From positions 82,501 to 146,500 of the forward strand of contig CAWZYM010000118.1 of the NCBI GenBank assembly GCA_963966185.1: a stretch of 64,000 bases of DNA. The letters are read 5' to 3'. The number at the start of each line of letters is the position of its first letter. The first letter of the stretch is position 1. Source of the stretch: Rhabditoides inermis. Its lineage: Eukaryota; Nematoda; Chromadorea; Rhabditida; Rhabditidae. Shown here in pieces: positions 48,273 to 60,975 of this stretch. Below the pieces are notes generated by a model, which saw only the letters and a list, made by a program, of their open reading frames with translations, was not told where the DNA came from and did not search any database. Made by a program: the position numbers and the translations under genes.

Positions 48273-48924
48273 TCCCCCCCCTCTCTCTCTCTTCCTCCCT
48301 CTCTCTATCTCTCACCTTGAGCTTCTCTGCATCGCACGACGCCATGAAGTGCGTCCAGTTGCCGTAGATGCCACGCACCTTGTTCTTCCTGAAACAACAG
48401 TGTATCATTCACTTTCACATTCACAGTCCATGCGACCATTCAATGTCCATTCAATCACAGATCACAGTCAATTCAATCTCTGATCGCACACACCACTCAC
48501 CCCTTGAGGATGAATCCATCGACGTGCAGGTCGGATCCCTTGAAGAAGTTCCAGCCACTCGATGTGTCGAAGCAGAGGCGCATCTCCATCTGACTGCGGC
48601 GACAGTGCACCGACAGGTTGCCCGTCTGAACAGAAGCAGAATCAGAATCAATCCTTTCATTCCTCTGTCAGTGCGAACGTGCGAAGAAACAACAGCAACT
48701 CATTACTCTCTCAACAGAATCATAATCATTCCCCTCATTTCTCTGCCAGCTGCCAACGCGAGGCAACAACACTTCATTTCTCCCCCTCTTTTCTTCCTCC
48801 TGTTCCTGTCGTCTCCTCCACTCCCACTTACCAGATTCATGTACATCTTCCCGATCATCACATTGTACACCTGGCACACCGGACCCTCCCAGTGGTACTC
48901 GCTCTGCGACCTGAACAAGCGATA

Positions 48925-48966
<42 letters not shown>

Positions 48967-49603
48967 TCTCTCTCTCTCCTCCTCTTCCTCTCACTTCTTG
49001 AGCACCAGATTGAACCTGGCATTGGGTGTGCAGATCAGCTTGTTCATCCAGAATGACATCTTCGGCGCCACAGTTCCTGTAGAGGACAAGGTCAGTCGCT
49101 TCGGAAACAGATAGAGTGCATTCACAAGTAGTTCGAAGTGATTGTGAGCTATTTGGTAATAATTGAGTGTCGGGATGGAATCATGGGAAGTCGGGAGTAG
49201 TTTGAAGAGACTGATCTCACCACATCCAATCGACTCACCACTCAGCACATAGTCGTCACTCTCCGCGTGGAAAGCGGACACCGGAGGGTGGTGGCTCACC
49301 TGCTCCGACACAAACTTGTACCCATCCCTAAATCATGAAATTAATCAATCGATCGATCAATCGATACTCACCGCTGCAGCTCAAACGTCTCGAGGAGGAG
49401 GGGGTTGAAGGGCTTGGAGAGGCGGTTGAGATTGGCCGACAGAGTCGACACTGCGAACGCGCCCACTAACTGAAAACGCATATCTCTCTCATCTCTTCCT
49501 CCCTCGCTCTCTCCATCTCTCTCTCTCCATCTCTCTCTCTCTCTCGCTCCCTCTCGCTCGCTCTCTTTCTCTCTCTCTTTCTCTCTTTCTCTCTTTCTCT
49601 CTT

Positions 49604-49662
<59 letters not shown>

Positions 49663-50121
49663 CCTCCTTCCCTCCCTCTCACCTCGAGTCTGTCCGTCTC
49701 GTCGTCCATCTGGTTGGCCTTCTGGAGGAGTTCGCAGTACTGCATGTTCTCGCTCACTCTCTGCAGGAACGACAGCGGCTCGTTGAGGTGAATCGGCACG
49801 GAGAAGCGAGAAAAGTCCTGCAACATCAATCTTTCTTAGCGTTTTTCAGAACTTCCTTTGTCTTTATCCACTCGAAATGTCTCATCTTCTATCCGTTTCC
49901 CTTTTACATTCTCACTCACCTTTCCGAGGTTCGGCTTGATAATCTCCCACACAGAATAGCTCTCCGCGGGCGGAAGATCCACTGGCAGTTGCTCTCTGTA
50001 AGAAACCATCTCAATCAATTACCAATCAATCGCTAGCGCACCTCTGTCCGGGATGGAGTCGCATTCTGCGGGGCAGTTTGAAGAGGCCCGAGCCCTCGAG
50101 GGGCGCCGGAAGGGTGCCCAT
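47359..50121 (-). CDS. Oxysterol-binding protein-related lipid transfer protein
   Basis: About 13 exons on the minus strand. The start at 50121 gives MGTLPAPLEGSGLFKLPRR and leads directly into the ORD lipid-binding domain: YSVWEIIKPNLGKDFSRF, the lid region, PIHLNEPLSFLQRVSENM, GAFAVSTLSANLNRLSKPFN, and the family signature EQVSHHPPVSAFHAES. Further parts are FWMNKLICTPNARFNL, YHWEGPVCQVYNVMIGKMYM, GNWTHFMASC, ILPESTLIWLANRKPPKWDK, YHLSYFALSLNE, DARLRPDMRELEEG and a C-terminal WWKFTGAYWNRCYENVEAIFDV. The order matches a short ORP (OSBPL2/OSBP type) without PH or ankyrin domains; an upstream exon with those domains was not found. Such proteins move sterols or phosphoinositides between membranes. 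Several introns hold CT/GA microsatellites. Confidence 0.93.
47485..47610. repeat. (GA)n microsatellite in ORP intron
   Basis: GA-rich run between the last two exons of the ORP gene. Confidence 0.9.
48126..48315. repeat. (CT)n microsatellite in ORP intron
   Basis: CT-rich stretch with interruptions, filling one intron of the ORP gene; sense is opposite to the run at 47485. Confidence 0.9.
49495..49680. repeat. (CT)n microsatellite in ORP intron
   Basis: CT-rich stretch of about 180 bases within the intron between the exons encoding LVGAFAVST and QMDDETDRLE. Confidence 0.9.
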
Positions 50122-51258
50122 CTCAACACACAACTATCAATCCACGACATTCACAGTCGATTCACCAACCATTCGATCGCTCAACCACCGCATCGCGATT
50201 AGAATATACGAATATGACAATAGCACAAGTGAATCAGCGGCGAGCGCACGGCTCAAATAAAGAAGGGGCAAATCAAATTAGCCTAATACGGCGTTCACAC
50301 ACCTGACATCAGGAGAGATCAGAATCAGATCGGATTAGCATCGAATTACAAAGACACTTTCATGATTTCCCAAAAGTGAAAGAGCGCGTGGGCCACACGA
50401 ACACGCATACATAATCGCCCCTTACGTCGTCTCATCATCCACGATTCCCTTTCTCTCTTTCTCTCTTTCTCCCACCATTGACTCACAATCTACAACAACC
50501 ATCATTCACTCATGAACAATCGTCATACGCACGCGTCCATAACAAAATACTGCATTACTATACGCGACGAAGGCTACCCTCCTCGCTGTCCTTCCATTTG
50601 CCCTTTGCACTAAACTGCCAACTACAACATCGATACAAATTCCGGTTCCGGTTCCGCCACCATTCAACATTTTAAACACAACAAAGCCACGCGAATAGCC
50701 AATCGCCCTAACCAAATAGTGAGCGGGAATAAATCGATACACTGTCTCACTATGGGATCATCCCAGTGTGTGTGTGAGAGGAGAGAGCAGGCCGAAAAAG
50801 GGGCGCGCTGCTCAAACAATCAAAAGGCGGAGTGGTAAGGAATCGTGGAGAGCACCTCAGAGGGCGGGGCCATCCGGAATCCGAAGAGCGAGAATAGGAG
50901 GAGGCGACCGGCCACCCGAGACGTGGGGCCACGAATGAGAACAGGGAGACCTCATGAGATATCACAACGGCCAGCCAACCATTCCCACGTACCCCAACAA
51001 CCAACTCGACAAGAGGACAAAAAAGATTTAATCGAAACGAGTTTCATCACACAGTGACAATGTGAGTAAAGGGCAGGGACTGCAAGTGAGGCGGCAGAGA
51101 ATAGGGAAGCAGGATTGCAATGAATGAGCGAGTGGCTCGCGTCCGAGACAACAATCTACAAGAGTGCACACGGGTGAAGGGGAAAACACGCGATTGCTCG
51201 CATTATTACTAGACATCTGTACATACACACATCTCCTTTCCTCTCTTCTCTTCTCCCC
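50122..51258. other. Intergenic region upstream of the ORP gene
   Basis: About 1.1 kb with GGAGGCG-type and TCTCTTT stretches. Likely contains the ORP promoter and the 3' UTR of the next minus-strand gene. No supported gene. Confidence 0.5.
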
Positions 51259-53348
51259 TCACGCCCTGCCCTCCTCCGCCTCTCCCTGGCTGACGGGACG
51301 ACTGCTTGCCGCCGACGTCGTAGCAGTCTGCACGACTCGGCTGTACTCCCGCTGCTGCCATCGACCCTTCACCACGCGACGCCAGTCAATGTACGCCTGC
51401 AACCAAGCACATGTCTCCCCCCTCTCTCTCTCTCTCTCGCCTCACCTGTGAGACATAGACAACGAGAGCAGCCACGAGTAGCACAGCGACCGCTCCTGCC
51501 GACAACACAAGAAGAGGGAGATGCAAGCGGAAGCCGCGCACGGACACCTGTCGAGTCTCCTGCAACACAACCATGCATGCTGGAATGTCAACTCGATTCG
51601 CACCTTGAACCTCCTGTGGATGGTGACAGCGACGAGTTCCGTGTCGAGCAGGAATGAGAGAAGATGCTCTCGGGACTGCAACACTCGACCGAGCGACGCA
51701 GCCGGCAGCACGTCCGCTAAACAACACAATCATGTACTTCCAAGTGTAAGTAGTGAGTGTGTACCGTAGTCTCAATTGAACAAAAGAACACAAAAGGATT
51801 TCTATGAAGTGGACTTCATATTGGAAGTCATCTTGAAGCATTAGCGCGCGAGGTTAGTATGATAGTCAGTACAAGCGCGTCTATAATTTTATAGTCTGAT
51901 TGTGAAACCCGCAACCCTCCACATTGCTATTCCGACATCCGCTACCCCCGCGCTCAAAAGGTCATTTCTAACCGTCTCCCCTAAAATCGTAAAAATGACA
52001 GATGTAGGCAGAAAAAGCATGCGAATCGGTCGCTCCAGCAACCGGATCACAGCTCAGTCGGCCAACGCACCATATGTAAATAATTGATAATTACTCTCGT
52101 CCCTTTCCGCATTTCCGGCTCTACTCACCAAAACCCATTGACTAACCGCCACTTTTTCAAAGTCAACCGGACAATACGGTCTATATCTCCCCAACAATCC
52201 CGCATTCCACCAATTATGCAAATTATCTCTCCTGGACACACATCCGACGCGCCTATTAGTCCTTCCGTTGTCCTCTCTCCTTTTCCGTTCTCTCTCCACC
52301 CATATCACATTCAAATTTGTGTCAACACTCTATTCAACACATCATATAATTGCACCCGCCAATTCCTTCAAATTACCGTAGCCCACGCAAAAACCAACAG
52401 ACAGTACAAGAACTGCAATTATGCAAAGACCACACGCAACGGTAATTCCTGTTCTTCACGCTAGAGAAGACGAGACAAAATGGAAAACAAAATCAAAACC
52501 AATAACAAAAACACAAATGCACACATGGTACAGTCTACTCATTTGATCCCGACTCACCAGCGCGTATGCTCTGCTCTCCTCCTGCCTTGTCTCCTCCCTT
52601 GACGACGAGTACTCTCATCTCCCTCCTCTCCTCGCTGCACTCCCAGTGTCCCATCACCACATCCTCTCCCCGCACCGCTCCCGCCAGATCACAGCCCAGT
52701 CCACTACCGCACTCCTCGTTCACCCACGACGCCAGCTTCGACCTGCAACAAGACAATACAAGTAATAGGTGATGCATATTTTTAACTCATGACCATGCAG
52801 TCCCTATTTCCGGATGCAACAAAACAAACACTCATATTGTAGTCACAATGTCATGATTTCAATTGAAAACAAGCCGGAGGGGAACATCTACTCATTACAT
52901 GATAATAGTACACGTACACATACCTGAATGTGGTATCGTTGAACCTGGAGGGGCAGTCGTGGAGGGAGATGGAGACCCAGTCGATCGTCTCCTCACTCTT
53001 CGTCCCGTCGCTCTGCCAGCACTCCGAACACACGCACTCCAACCGCGTTCCCTCAAACATAACACAATGCACCAAATGTCCCAATGGAATTATGAGAATC
53101 ATATTATTTTGACCACCGAAGATCAAGTATAATCGATTCGATAGATCTATTTCTATCACGTGGAATCTCCGAAACCCTTCTTCTGTCAGTTTTTCATGAC
53201 ATGCTCAGGTGATGGACTGCTGTCAATATATCGACAAACGAATGATCTACATCTACATTCCAATTCTCTGAAGACATACCGTATTACAAATTTGGGTAGA
53301 TCCAAAAACACAGGTGAAGACATAGCATAGTAATATAATTGAACGCAT
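51259..53348 (-). CDS. Type I membrane protein with Cys-rich ectodomain, unknown family
   Basis: Seven exons join in phase: 53280-53348, 52924-53051, 52558-52742, 51604-51716, 51447-51559 and 51259-51396, with an extracellular part after a signal peptide (MRSIILLCYVFTCVFGST). The ectodomain has CVCSECWQSDG, DWVSISLHDC, EECGSGLGCD and HWECSEERREMRVLVV, with about nine cysteines. A membrane segment (LLVLSAGAVAVLLVAALVVYV) is followed by a basic juxtamembrane piece (DWRRVVKGRWQQREYSR) and a Ser-rich tail ending EEGRA. Single-pass surface protein; I do not recognise the family. The start exon is 69 bases and joins the second without a shift, which supports it. (Six exons are listed; the count may be six if none is missing in the first intron.). 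Confidence 0.7.
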
Positions 53349-54210
53349 TCTTATGACGATGTTGACGAGGTATTAAACCTTCCGACTGTTCAGATGGAGG
53401 AGTGACAGTGCAGGATTGACGTTCAATAGAGGACTCAATCAAACCCGCCACAGCAATTAGTCAATATGATGGCGCAAGAGTCAGGTATCCACACACAAGA
53501 AGAGGACACAATACGAACGGTTCAGATAGCGATCTCAAGGGGCCGGGTCCAAGGGTACGCCTATTACCCACACACCCTGCGCGGCTATGTCCAAATCTAG
53601 AATGGGCGGGTCTAGGGTCTAGCGGGGAAGGGGAAAGGCATACGCACCTGAGAGAGATCAATCTACTCCATCTCCGACGAGGCACAGTCATAAAATCAGG
53701 GTAAATGGGTTGGGGGAGGGAGGAGGCAGGCATTCGACATGCGAATCCCTTTGAGGGCACACGCCGCGCGCCTACAAAAGTCGTAAAACGGTACGGGACA
53801 AAGCGGAAGACACGCAATGAACGCATCGTTACGGCGAGGAGAGCAGCAACTCTAATTGTGACCTACAAAGAACTGGCTACTGTTGCAAATTCAGATGTAT
53901 ACGAAAAAATAGTAATAAGTAATACCTGCGAATTGCAAAGTCAGTCTAGAAGACTAGAAGAGAGCATGTTGGACATAACGACTTCGGGCTCTGAAATGGA
54001 AGAATTAATAATTCAGATAGGAAAAAACGAAATATGAGGAAAAAACTCACCGTTTCAAGATTTGGACGAATCAACAAGAATCAATGTGCCAGTGAGTCAG
54101 TGTAAAAACACGTATTCGGAGAATACGGATATGAAACAGAAGACAGCTCATAGAAAAGAAATTTATAGACTCGTTTCTAAGACATGTACAACTCGCGATT
54201 CATCTACTGT
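53349..54210. other. Intergenic region
   Basis: About 0.86 kb between two minus-strand genes. A 110-codon plus-strand frame (53705-54037) has no recognisable domain and is treated as non-coding. Confidence 0.45.
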
Positions 54211-54674
54211 CTACTTCTTCTGCACGGGGGTCGTGTCGTACTCGACGCCCTTGGTCAGGTACGGAGCGGGGTACTCCTGAAACACACAGACCATAGTATG
54301 ACGAATCATAACATGTACAAAAATATATACAGTTACACCTTATTGATTGTATTTGTAAAAAAACACGAGATAATCACACACCTCCGGCTTGCGCCAACTG
54401 GCGACGACCGGGTCGGTCGGCCTGACCACATCGTAGTAGCCACGGTAGTAGGGCTTCTCTATAAACAATCATATGCATATATTGATAACGACATGAATTG
54501 CAATAAAAAATACATGCAAAAAAACGAAAAACTAGTTAGACGTGATTTCTCATACCTCCAACGACACTGTAGTTCTTGAGCTTGTAGATGGCCAGAATGA
54601 CGGTGGCGACTCCGAAGGTGGAATAGAGCGCGGTCTGCTCGGGATACTCCTAGAACAATAAAATTCAAATGCGT

Positions 54675-54706
<32 letters not shown>

Positions 54707-54800
54707 ATAATAATAATATTAAAATCAAACAAACCTTCCAGAGCATGCGAGGAAGCGCCTTCCAGTAGTTGATGATGCGAGTCGTACGAGAGACGTACAT
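54211..54800 (-). CDS. Small mitochondrial-type single-pass membrane protein
   Basis: Four exons in phase (54735-54800, 54556-54649, 54382-54458, 54211-54276) encode about 100 residues. It starts MYVSRTTRIINYWKALPRM, has one membrane segment (ALYSTFGVATVILAIYKL) and a polar tail with GYYDVVRPTDPVVASWRKP and EYPAPYLTKGVEY. The size, basic N-terminus, single membrane helix and Tyr/Pro-rich tail resemble accessory subunits of respiratory complexes; an NDUFA3-like complex I subunit is my best guess but it is only a guess. Confidence 0.75.
54676..54717. repeat. (CTA)n/(TAA)n microsatellite
   Basis: Short trinucleotide run in the first intron of the small membrane protein gene. Confidence 0.85.
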
Positions 54801-55082
54801 CTAGACACTACACATGTGAAAAAAGTACTAATACAAAAGAAAAAAGAAAACAACAACAGAAACACGACAAACAAACAAAAATAAACGTTCAACAAAAAAG
54901 AGGCGGAGCTTCGAATCACAATTGTGCAATGTGTGCACAATATTTTGCATGGTGTGCACATTTTCTATTTGGTGTTTTTTATTTTTATTTTTTCCCGTTT
55001 TATTGTTTTTTTATGATTAATTTTTGTGTTAACGAATGATTACTCTTGTCATGAAGTTGCTATTCTTGTTCAGGTAAATGAA
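54801..55082. other. Divergent promoter region
   Basis: About 280 bases between two divergent starts (minus gene at 54800, plus gene at 55083). T- and A-rich. A TTGTTCAG acceptor-like site lies just upstream of the + strand ATG. Contains the repeated phrase TGTGCACA. Confidence 0.5.
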
Positions 55083-57412
55083 ATGGCCTCCTTGAAACGC
55101 CGAGACGATACTCTCAATTTCTCTGCTGATTTGGTAGGTTTCTTTGTTAGCGCCACCACATTAAAAATATTTCAGTTCTTATAAGATTTTGCTTACAGAA
55201 CACACCTCCGAAGGTCCAGCGAACCTCGACTCCTAACTATATCAACGATCAAGTACACATTTTGCCACCACAGGTACGGTACGACATACGTTTCATCTAC
55301 TGTTTCCGGTTCTTGTTCGATAGTCATGGGTAGATGAGCTCTTTAAGGTGGAGCGTCGTCTCTCGAACATATTACCAGCAGGGAATGCCCGTTCGCAACA
55401 TGCAACGACTCCTTCCCCACTGCCCTCGCCTTCCGTTCGTCAAGTGCAGGTCGGTTTCTTTCGTCTTTCACCTCTAAATTTGATCGTCTCTGTATTTTTG
55501 TTTGGTTGTTCTGGTATGATAATAGACAATATATTCAGAATCCGAAAGCGCTCCGCCCAGTTCTTTCCCCGCTTGTTTCAAACCAGAACCCACGATCTGG
55601 AAAAGATTTGGTGAGCGTGGTATCGGGGATCTTAACATTTTGATCTCTTTCATTATCATCTCCTATTTTAGACGTTCGGTGGTTTCCGGATGCGACCTGT
55701 GGCGGCGAGCACAGTGCTGCCGAGGAACACGAACACGAACGTGACTGTGAAGAAGGAAGTGAACGAGTCGACCCGTTCGTTCCGACCCCCTCCAGTCATC
55801 GACTACACACTCAACGACAGCAACGAGGACGTGGGTGTCTATGAACGTGATTGATTTTTCTTTGGCCTTTTTCTTGGAAGCCACAATATACTTCGACGCT
55901 GACATTCCAGTACAAATAGTCGATTCGATTGCTCATATCCTAGAGAATCAAAACTACTTGTCTAGCGCGGTCTGTGACTTGTTCAAGTTGTTGCTGTGTT
56001 TGTGTTTGATATGAGTCCGCCAGGGTGCCAATCTGCCAATCAGTTGCCGTAGTCTTGTCTTGTCGCTTGTCCCTACTTACGGGTCTGACAGAAAGTTTGT
56101 GAGATGATGTGATTTTGCAATTTTTGATGAAACTGATTTCGTATGAAAACGTCAGCGTCAAAGTATATGGTAGCCTGTTTCCCTGGAGGTCGGGGGCTTT
56201 CCACGGGCCAACTGGATCTGAGCATATGTTCTGCCGTTATTTTGCGTGCATCCCTAGAGCCAATTGCGTTCACGGCTGGTTGATTGTGACCCCGCACGAT
56301 CGGACCCTTCCCCTTCTGCCCCTCATTATACATTCATATCACGCGAATCTCGCAAATCCCCTCCTAGCCCGTCTGCGCCCTCCGATTCTTGTACGCTCTC
56401 TCGCCTCTCTCCATCTGGTGGGGGCGGCTGGTGGCAGGGCAGGCAGGAAGAGGACAGCCTCATTCAGTCTCGCTCGGGGTCAACCTCTCATCTAGCCTCC
56501 CATTCGAAAGACCCCTGTCCCTGTCGTCCGGGTTACACTACGATTTTACGTTGTCTTTATCATTCGATCTCCTTAGGCTTTCTTTCTGTCGCACTGCTCA
56601 CTCACCTTGCATTCACTGCTCAAACATTATATTTCTCTTTTATTGTCCCAATGTGACTTTCATGGACGATATCAGTCTCTTTACACTTGTGTGTTCTTTC
56701 CTGTGAGCTCACTGTGAGTTGCTATGCACTCGACACACGTCTCTCTGTCCCAGTCTGAGTACTCGTATTCGCAGTCGACCGAGTCTTCTCGCAGTCGGCA
56801 GGTGTCTGTGTCTGACTGCATTCTGCCCGGCTGCCGCCGTCTGCGCAACAGAGATGTGTGCATGTCCTCCTGTCTGCCACTGTGAATGGGTGTGTGTTGT
56901 AGGTGTTGTACGCGGGCTTTGTGAGGGGCACGAAGCGCACTCCGTACCGGTTCAACTACGCCGACGCCCTCGCCATCCCCGACAGATACAAAGTGGTGAG
57001 TGGAGGTGGAGGGATTGGTTATCCAATCGACAATTTCTTCGACATAAACATTCTATTGAATCGGGAGGATACCCTTACCTTTACCTATAAACACTGCGGA
57101 TCACGTAGGTTGTGGTTCATTAATTGAAACACACTTTTCGAGACATTGGATCGTGTGTACACACGACGCATGTTTCAGAAGAAGGAGCCGAAGGAGGAAG
57201 AATCGTTTGCCGCCGCTGACATGACAGCCCCCGTGAACGCTCCCCCGTCGCCGCCGCGTCGCTCGGCCCGTCTCTCGAAGAAGGAGTCTTCCCACGAGTA
57301 CGGACAGGGAGACGTGAGCATGGCACAGCCCGAGCCCTCCCCTCCCGCATTCGTCCACGCCACTCCGCCCCCGACCGCCACCAGGAGGTGAGCAGGGGGA
57401 ATGGGAAGGGGC

Positions 57413-57468
<56 letters not shown>

Positions 57469-57726
57469 ATATTGTGGTTGCAGGTCGTCGCGCGTTCTGT
57501 CTCGCCACTCGTCGTCGACAGTGACGCGTCGCATGCTGAAGACGCCCGATGTGAAGCTGGATGTGAGTCGCGGAGTCTTCCCTCCACTCGCATTCACAAT
57601 GAGTATGTTCTTTGCAGGACACGTGGCATCCGTCGTCGTTTGTGGCGCGTCACCCGCGCATCCACAAGTACATCGCCCAGCCTGTCGTCTTCATCGTCAT
57701 TGCCGCTGCTCTCTACATGGTCCGTC

Positions 57727-57766
<40 letters not shown>

Positions 57767-57869
57767 GTCTTCTCTTTTGCAGGGTCTCCTCCTGGCAATG
57801 AACGCAGCTCGCAGCCGTGGATGGACCGAGCTCACTCTCCCGGGAAGCGGTCTCGCCGGAGGAAAGTAA
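55083..57869 (+). CDS. C-terminally anchored membrane protein with disordered basic N-terminus
   Basis: Eleven exons in phase: 55083-55133, 55199-55272, 55324-55449, 55539-55610, 55672-55830, 56754-56801, 56903-56995, 57179-57387, 57484-57562, 57618-57719, 57783-57869. MASLKRRDDTLNFSADL begins a Ser/Pro/Arg-rich region (VERRLSNILPAG, FRMRPVAASTVLPRN, YSYSQSTESSRSRQ). A short conserved-looking part follows (LYAGFVRGTKRTPYRFNY), then SPPRRSARLSKKE, then SSTVTRRMLKTPDVKLD. Near the end HPRIHKYIAQPVVFIVIAAALYM forms one membrane helix, followed by GLLLAMNAARSRGW. A long basic N-terminus and a single C-terminal helix suit an inner nuclear membrane or ER protein, but no LEM or other domain is visible and I do not recognise it. 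Confidence 0.7.
57416..57470. repeat. (GA)n microsatellite
   Basis: Pure GA run of about 50 bases in an intron of the tail-anchored protein gene; a CT run lies in a later intron at 57729-57764. Confidence 0.9.
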
Positions 57870-58282
57870 GCGTTCTCTTTCTTTGTCTCTTATTATATTG
57901 TTGGCGTCATGAATTCGTTTTGTGAATAATTGATCTGCTTGTGAGTAATAATTGTTCGAGATCATCTCCTCCTTCTTGATTCCCTAATAAGTATTCCTTG
58001 TTGTTAATCAGGTGTTTGTACTCAATTCATTTGTTCGGATTGTAAATGTAATAAAGGCTTCGTGTGAGATGTAGCATGTTTATTATTTATTACTGGTTTT
58101 GATTTTTTATATTACATATCATTTTCATGAACGTTATTCTAAGCTCAAAAATCAATCATCCGTTGCATTGTGCAACGTGATCACAAAAAAAGATTGTAGC
58201 GAACCGCCCGTGTGTTCTTCTATCTGCGTCGGAATCATGAGAGTGTGTCTGGACGCAGACATACTGTTCATCAAAAATGGAA
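57870..58282. other. 3' flank
   Basis: After the stop at 57869. An AATAAA lies at about 58050. No other feature up to the tRNA gene. Confidence 0.5.
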
Positions 58283-58354
58283 GCCCACGGCCGGGGTCGA
58301 ACCGGCGATCTTCTGATTAGAAGTCAGACGCCTTATCCACTAGGCCACGCGGGC
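58283..58354 (-). tRNA. tRNA-Arg (UCU)
   Basis: On the minus strand the sequence opens GCCCGCGTGGCC and closes GGCCGTGGGC, giving a 7-bp acceptor stem (one G-U). The D-arm contains TGGATAAGGC, the anticodon arm is TCTGA-CTTCTAA-TCAGA with anticodon TCT, and the T-loop is GGTTCGACC. It is 72 nt with no intron and no CCA, as expected for a eukaryotic gene. Confidence 0.93.
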
Positions 58355-59788
<1,434 letters not shown>

Positions 59789-60287
59789 TCAAGAGTCCAC
59801 TCGGGACAATTCCCCTCCCACTGGCCTCGTGTCAGCTTTCATCAGTTGGAAGGAGAGGGTGCATTTGTGTGGATGACAGGGGTAGGTGCGGGTGGTGTGC
59901 GCGAAGGGAGGACGACCACGCACTATTGAAGTGTGGCTACCGCTGGGGGAGCACTTCGGAGAGCTCAGTCGAGCAACATCTTCTGAGAGCTCAGCCGAGG
60001 TCACTCTGCGCTCGAGCTGAAACTGACATTCTCTCTCTCTCTTCCCTCCCCATCTCTCTCCCTACCCCAGGCTGCTCTTCATTTCGTAGTTCGTATGCTT
60101 CTAGCATCTCTACCAATTCAATGTACGAACCATCCAAGCTCTCATCGGAACAATCCTTGTTTCTGTCGACAACTCTGAAAAGATCGTAGTGTTTGAGACA
60201 AATTGCATTGCAAAAAAACACACACAATGTAATGTCGTAGTTGAAATTCACTTACCTTTTGAGAGTTCCCAGTGCGGATTTCAACAT
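59789..60287 (-). CDS. Small unknown protein
   Basis: Three exons join in phase: 60256-60287 (MLKSALGTLKR), one covering about 60070-60178 (DRNKDCSDESLDGSYIEL, VEMLEAYELRNEEQPG) and one covering 59789-60022 (LERRVTSAELSEDVARLSS, then PCHPHKCTLSF and SRVDS at the end). About 125 residues with an acidic helical middle and a Ser/Pro/His-rich end. No signal peptide or membrane segment. I do not recognise it; the gene model is plausible from splice sites and phase only. Confidence 0.45.
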
Positions 60288-60975
60288 TGTTTAACTGCCG
60301 TTTCACAGGTGACTTCTGATAGAAAATGACCATTATTTTATACTTGGCTTTTTTGTAGTCTTGTATATAGCTGCGAGATTGTTGTATGCAGCGATTTCCG
60401 GTACAACAAGTTGACCGATGCTCATCAGTCGATGTCGTTTGTAGTGCCTGCTTGCGTGACGAATGGAAATAGAAGACGGAAACGGTTGACGTAGAGAGAC
60501 GAAGAAATGATTCACAGGTTTGTATCTGTTTACTTTGTCTGTATGTTCATAGGATCTGATAACAATTAAGTTGATATGATAACAATGAACCTTTTTTTTA
60601 CTTCGATGTGAAGGAGTGTTTTTAATGTCGCCAATCATTACAGTTCTGTCAATTATTTATTTATTAAGAACATGCAAAACGTACAGATTCTGTCTAAATG
60701 ATGTAAGGCGAGGCCTCTCGGGGTAAGAAGAGAGGGGAACCGTAATGACTGAGTGGACTGTTTGATAGAAAATATATGGGGGGCAACCGGGAGTGAGCAG
60801 ATAGACAAAAGACAAAACGTATATAATTTTGTACTCAAAAAAGTCAAGTCGAAAAGTCCAAGAAATAACAATATGCGTAGAGTAGTGTCATACTGACTGA
60901 TGTAGGGAGAGATCACACGGTGACGAGAGAGCGTGCAGAGAGTGGGAGAGAGAGAGGGGGAATGAGAGAGTGTGT
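60288..60975. other. Intergenic region with 3' UTR of the RhoGEF gene
   Basis: Reverse-strand AATAAATAAAT lies at about 60652-60665 and may serve as poly(A) signal of the RhoGEF gene. No other feature supported. Confidence 0.5.

Noticed and set aside
53705..54037. 110-codon plus-strand ORF
   Set aside because: Basic composition without recognisable motif, between two minus-strand genes; nothing supports translation.
60333..60638. 101-codon minus-strand ORF
   Set aside because: No domain; lies in the 3' flank of the RhoGEF gene.
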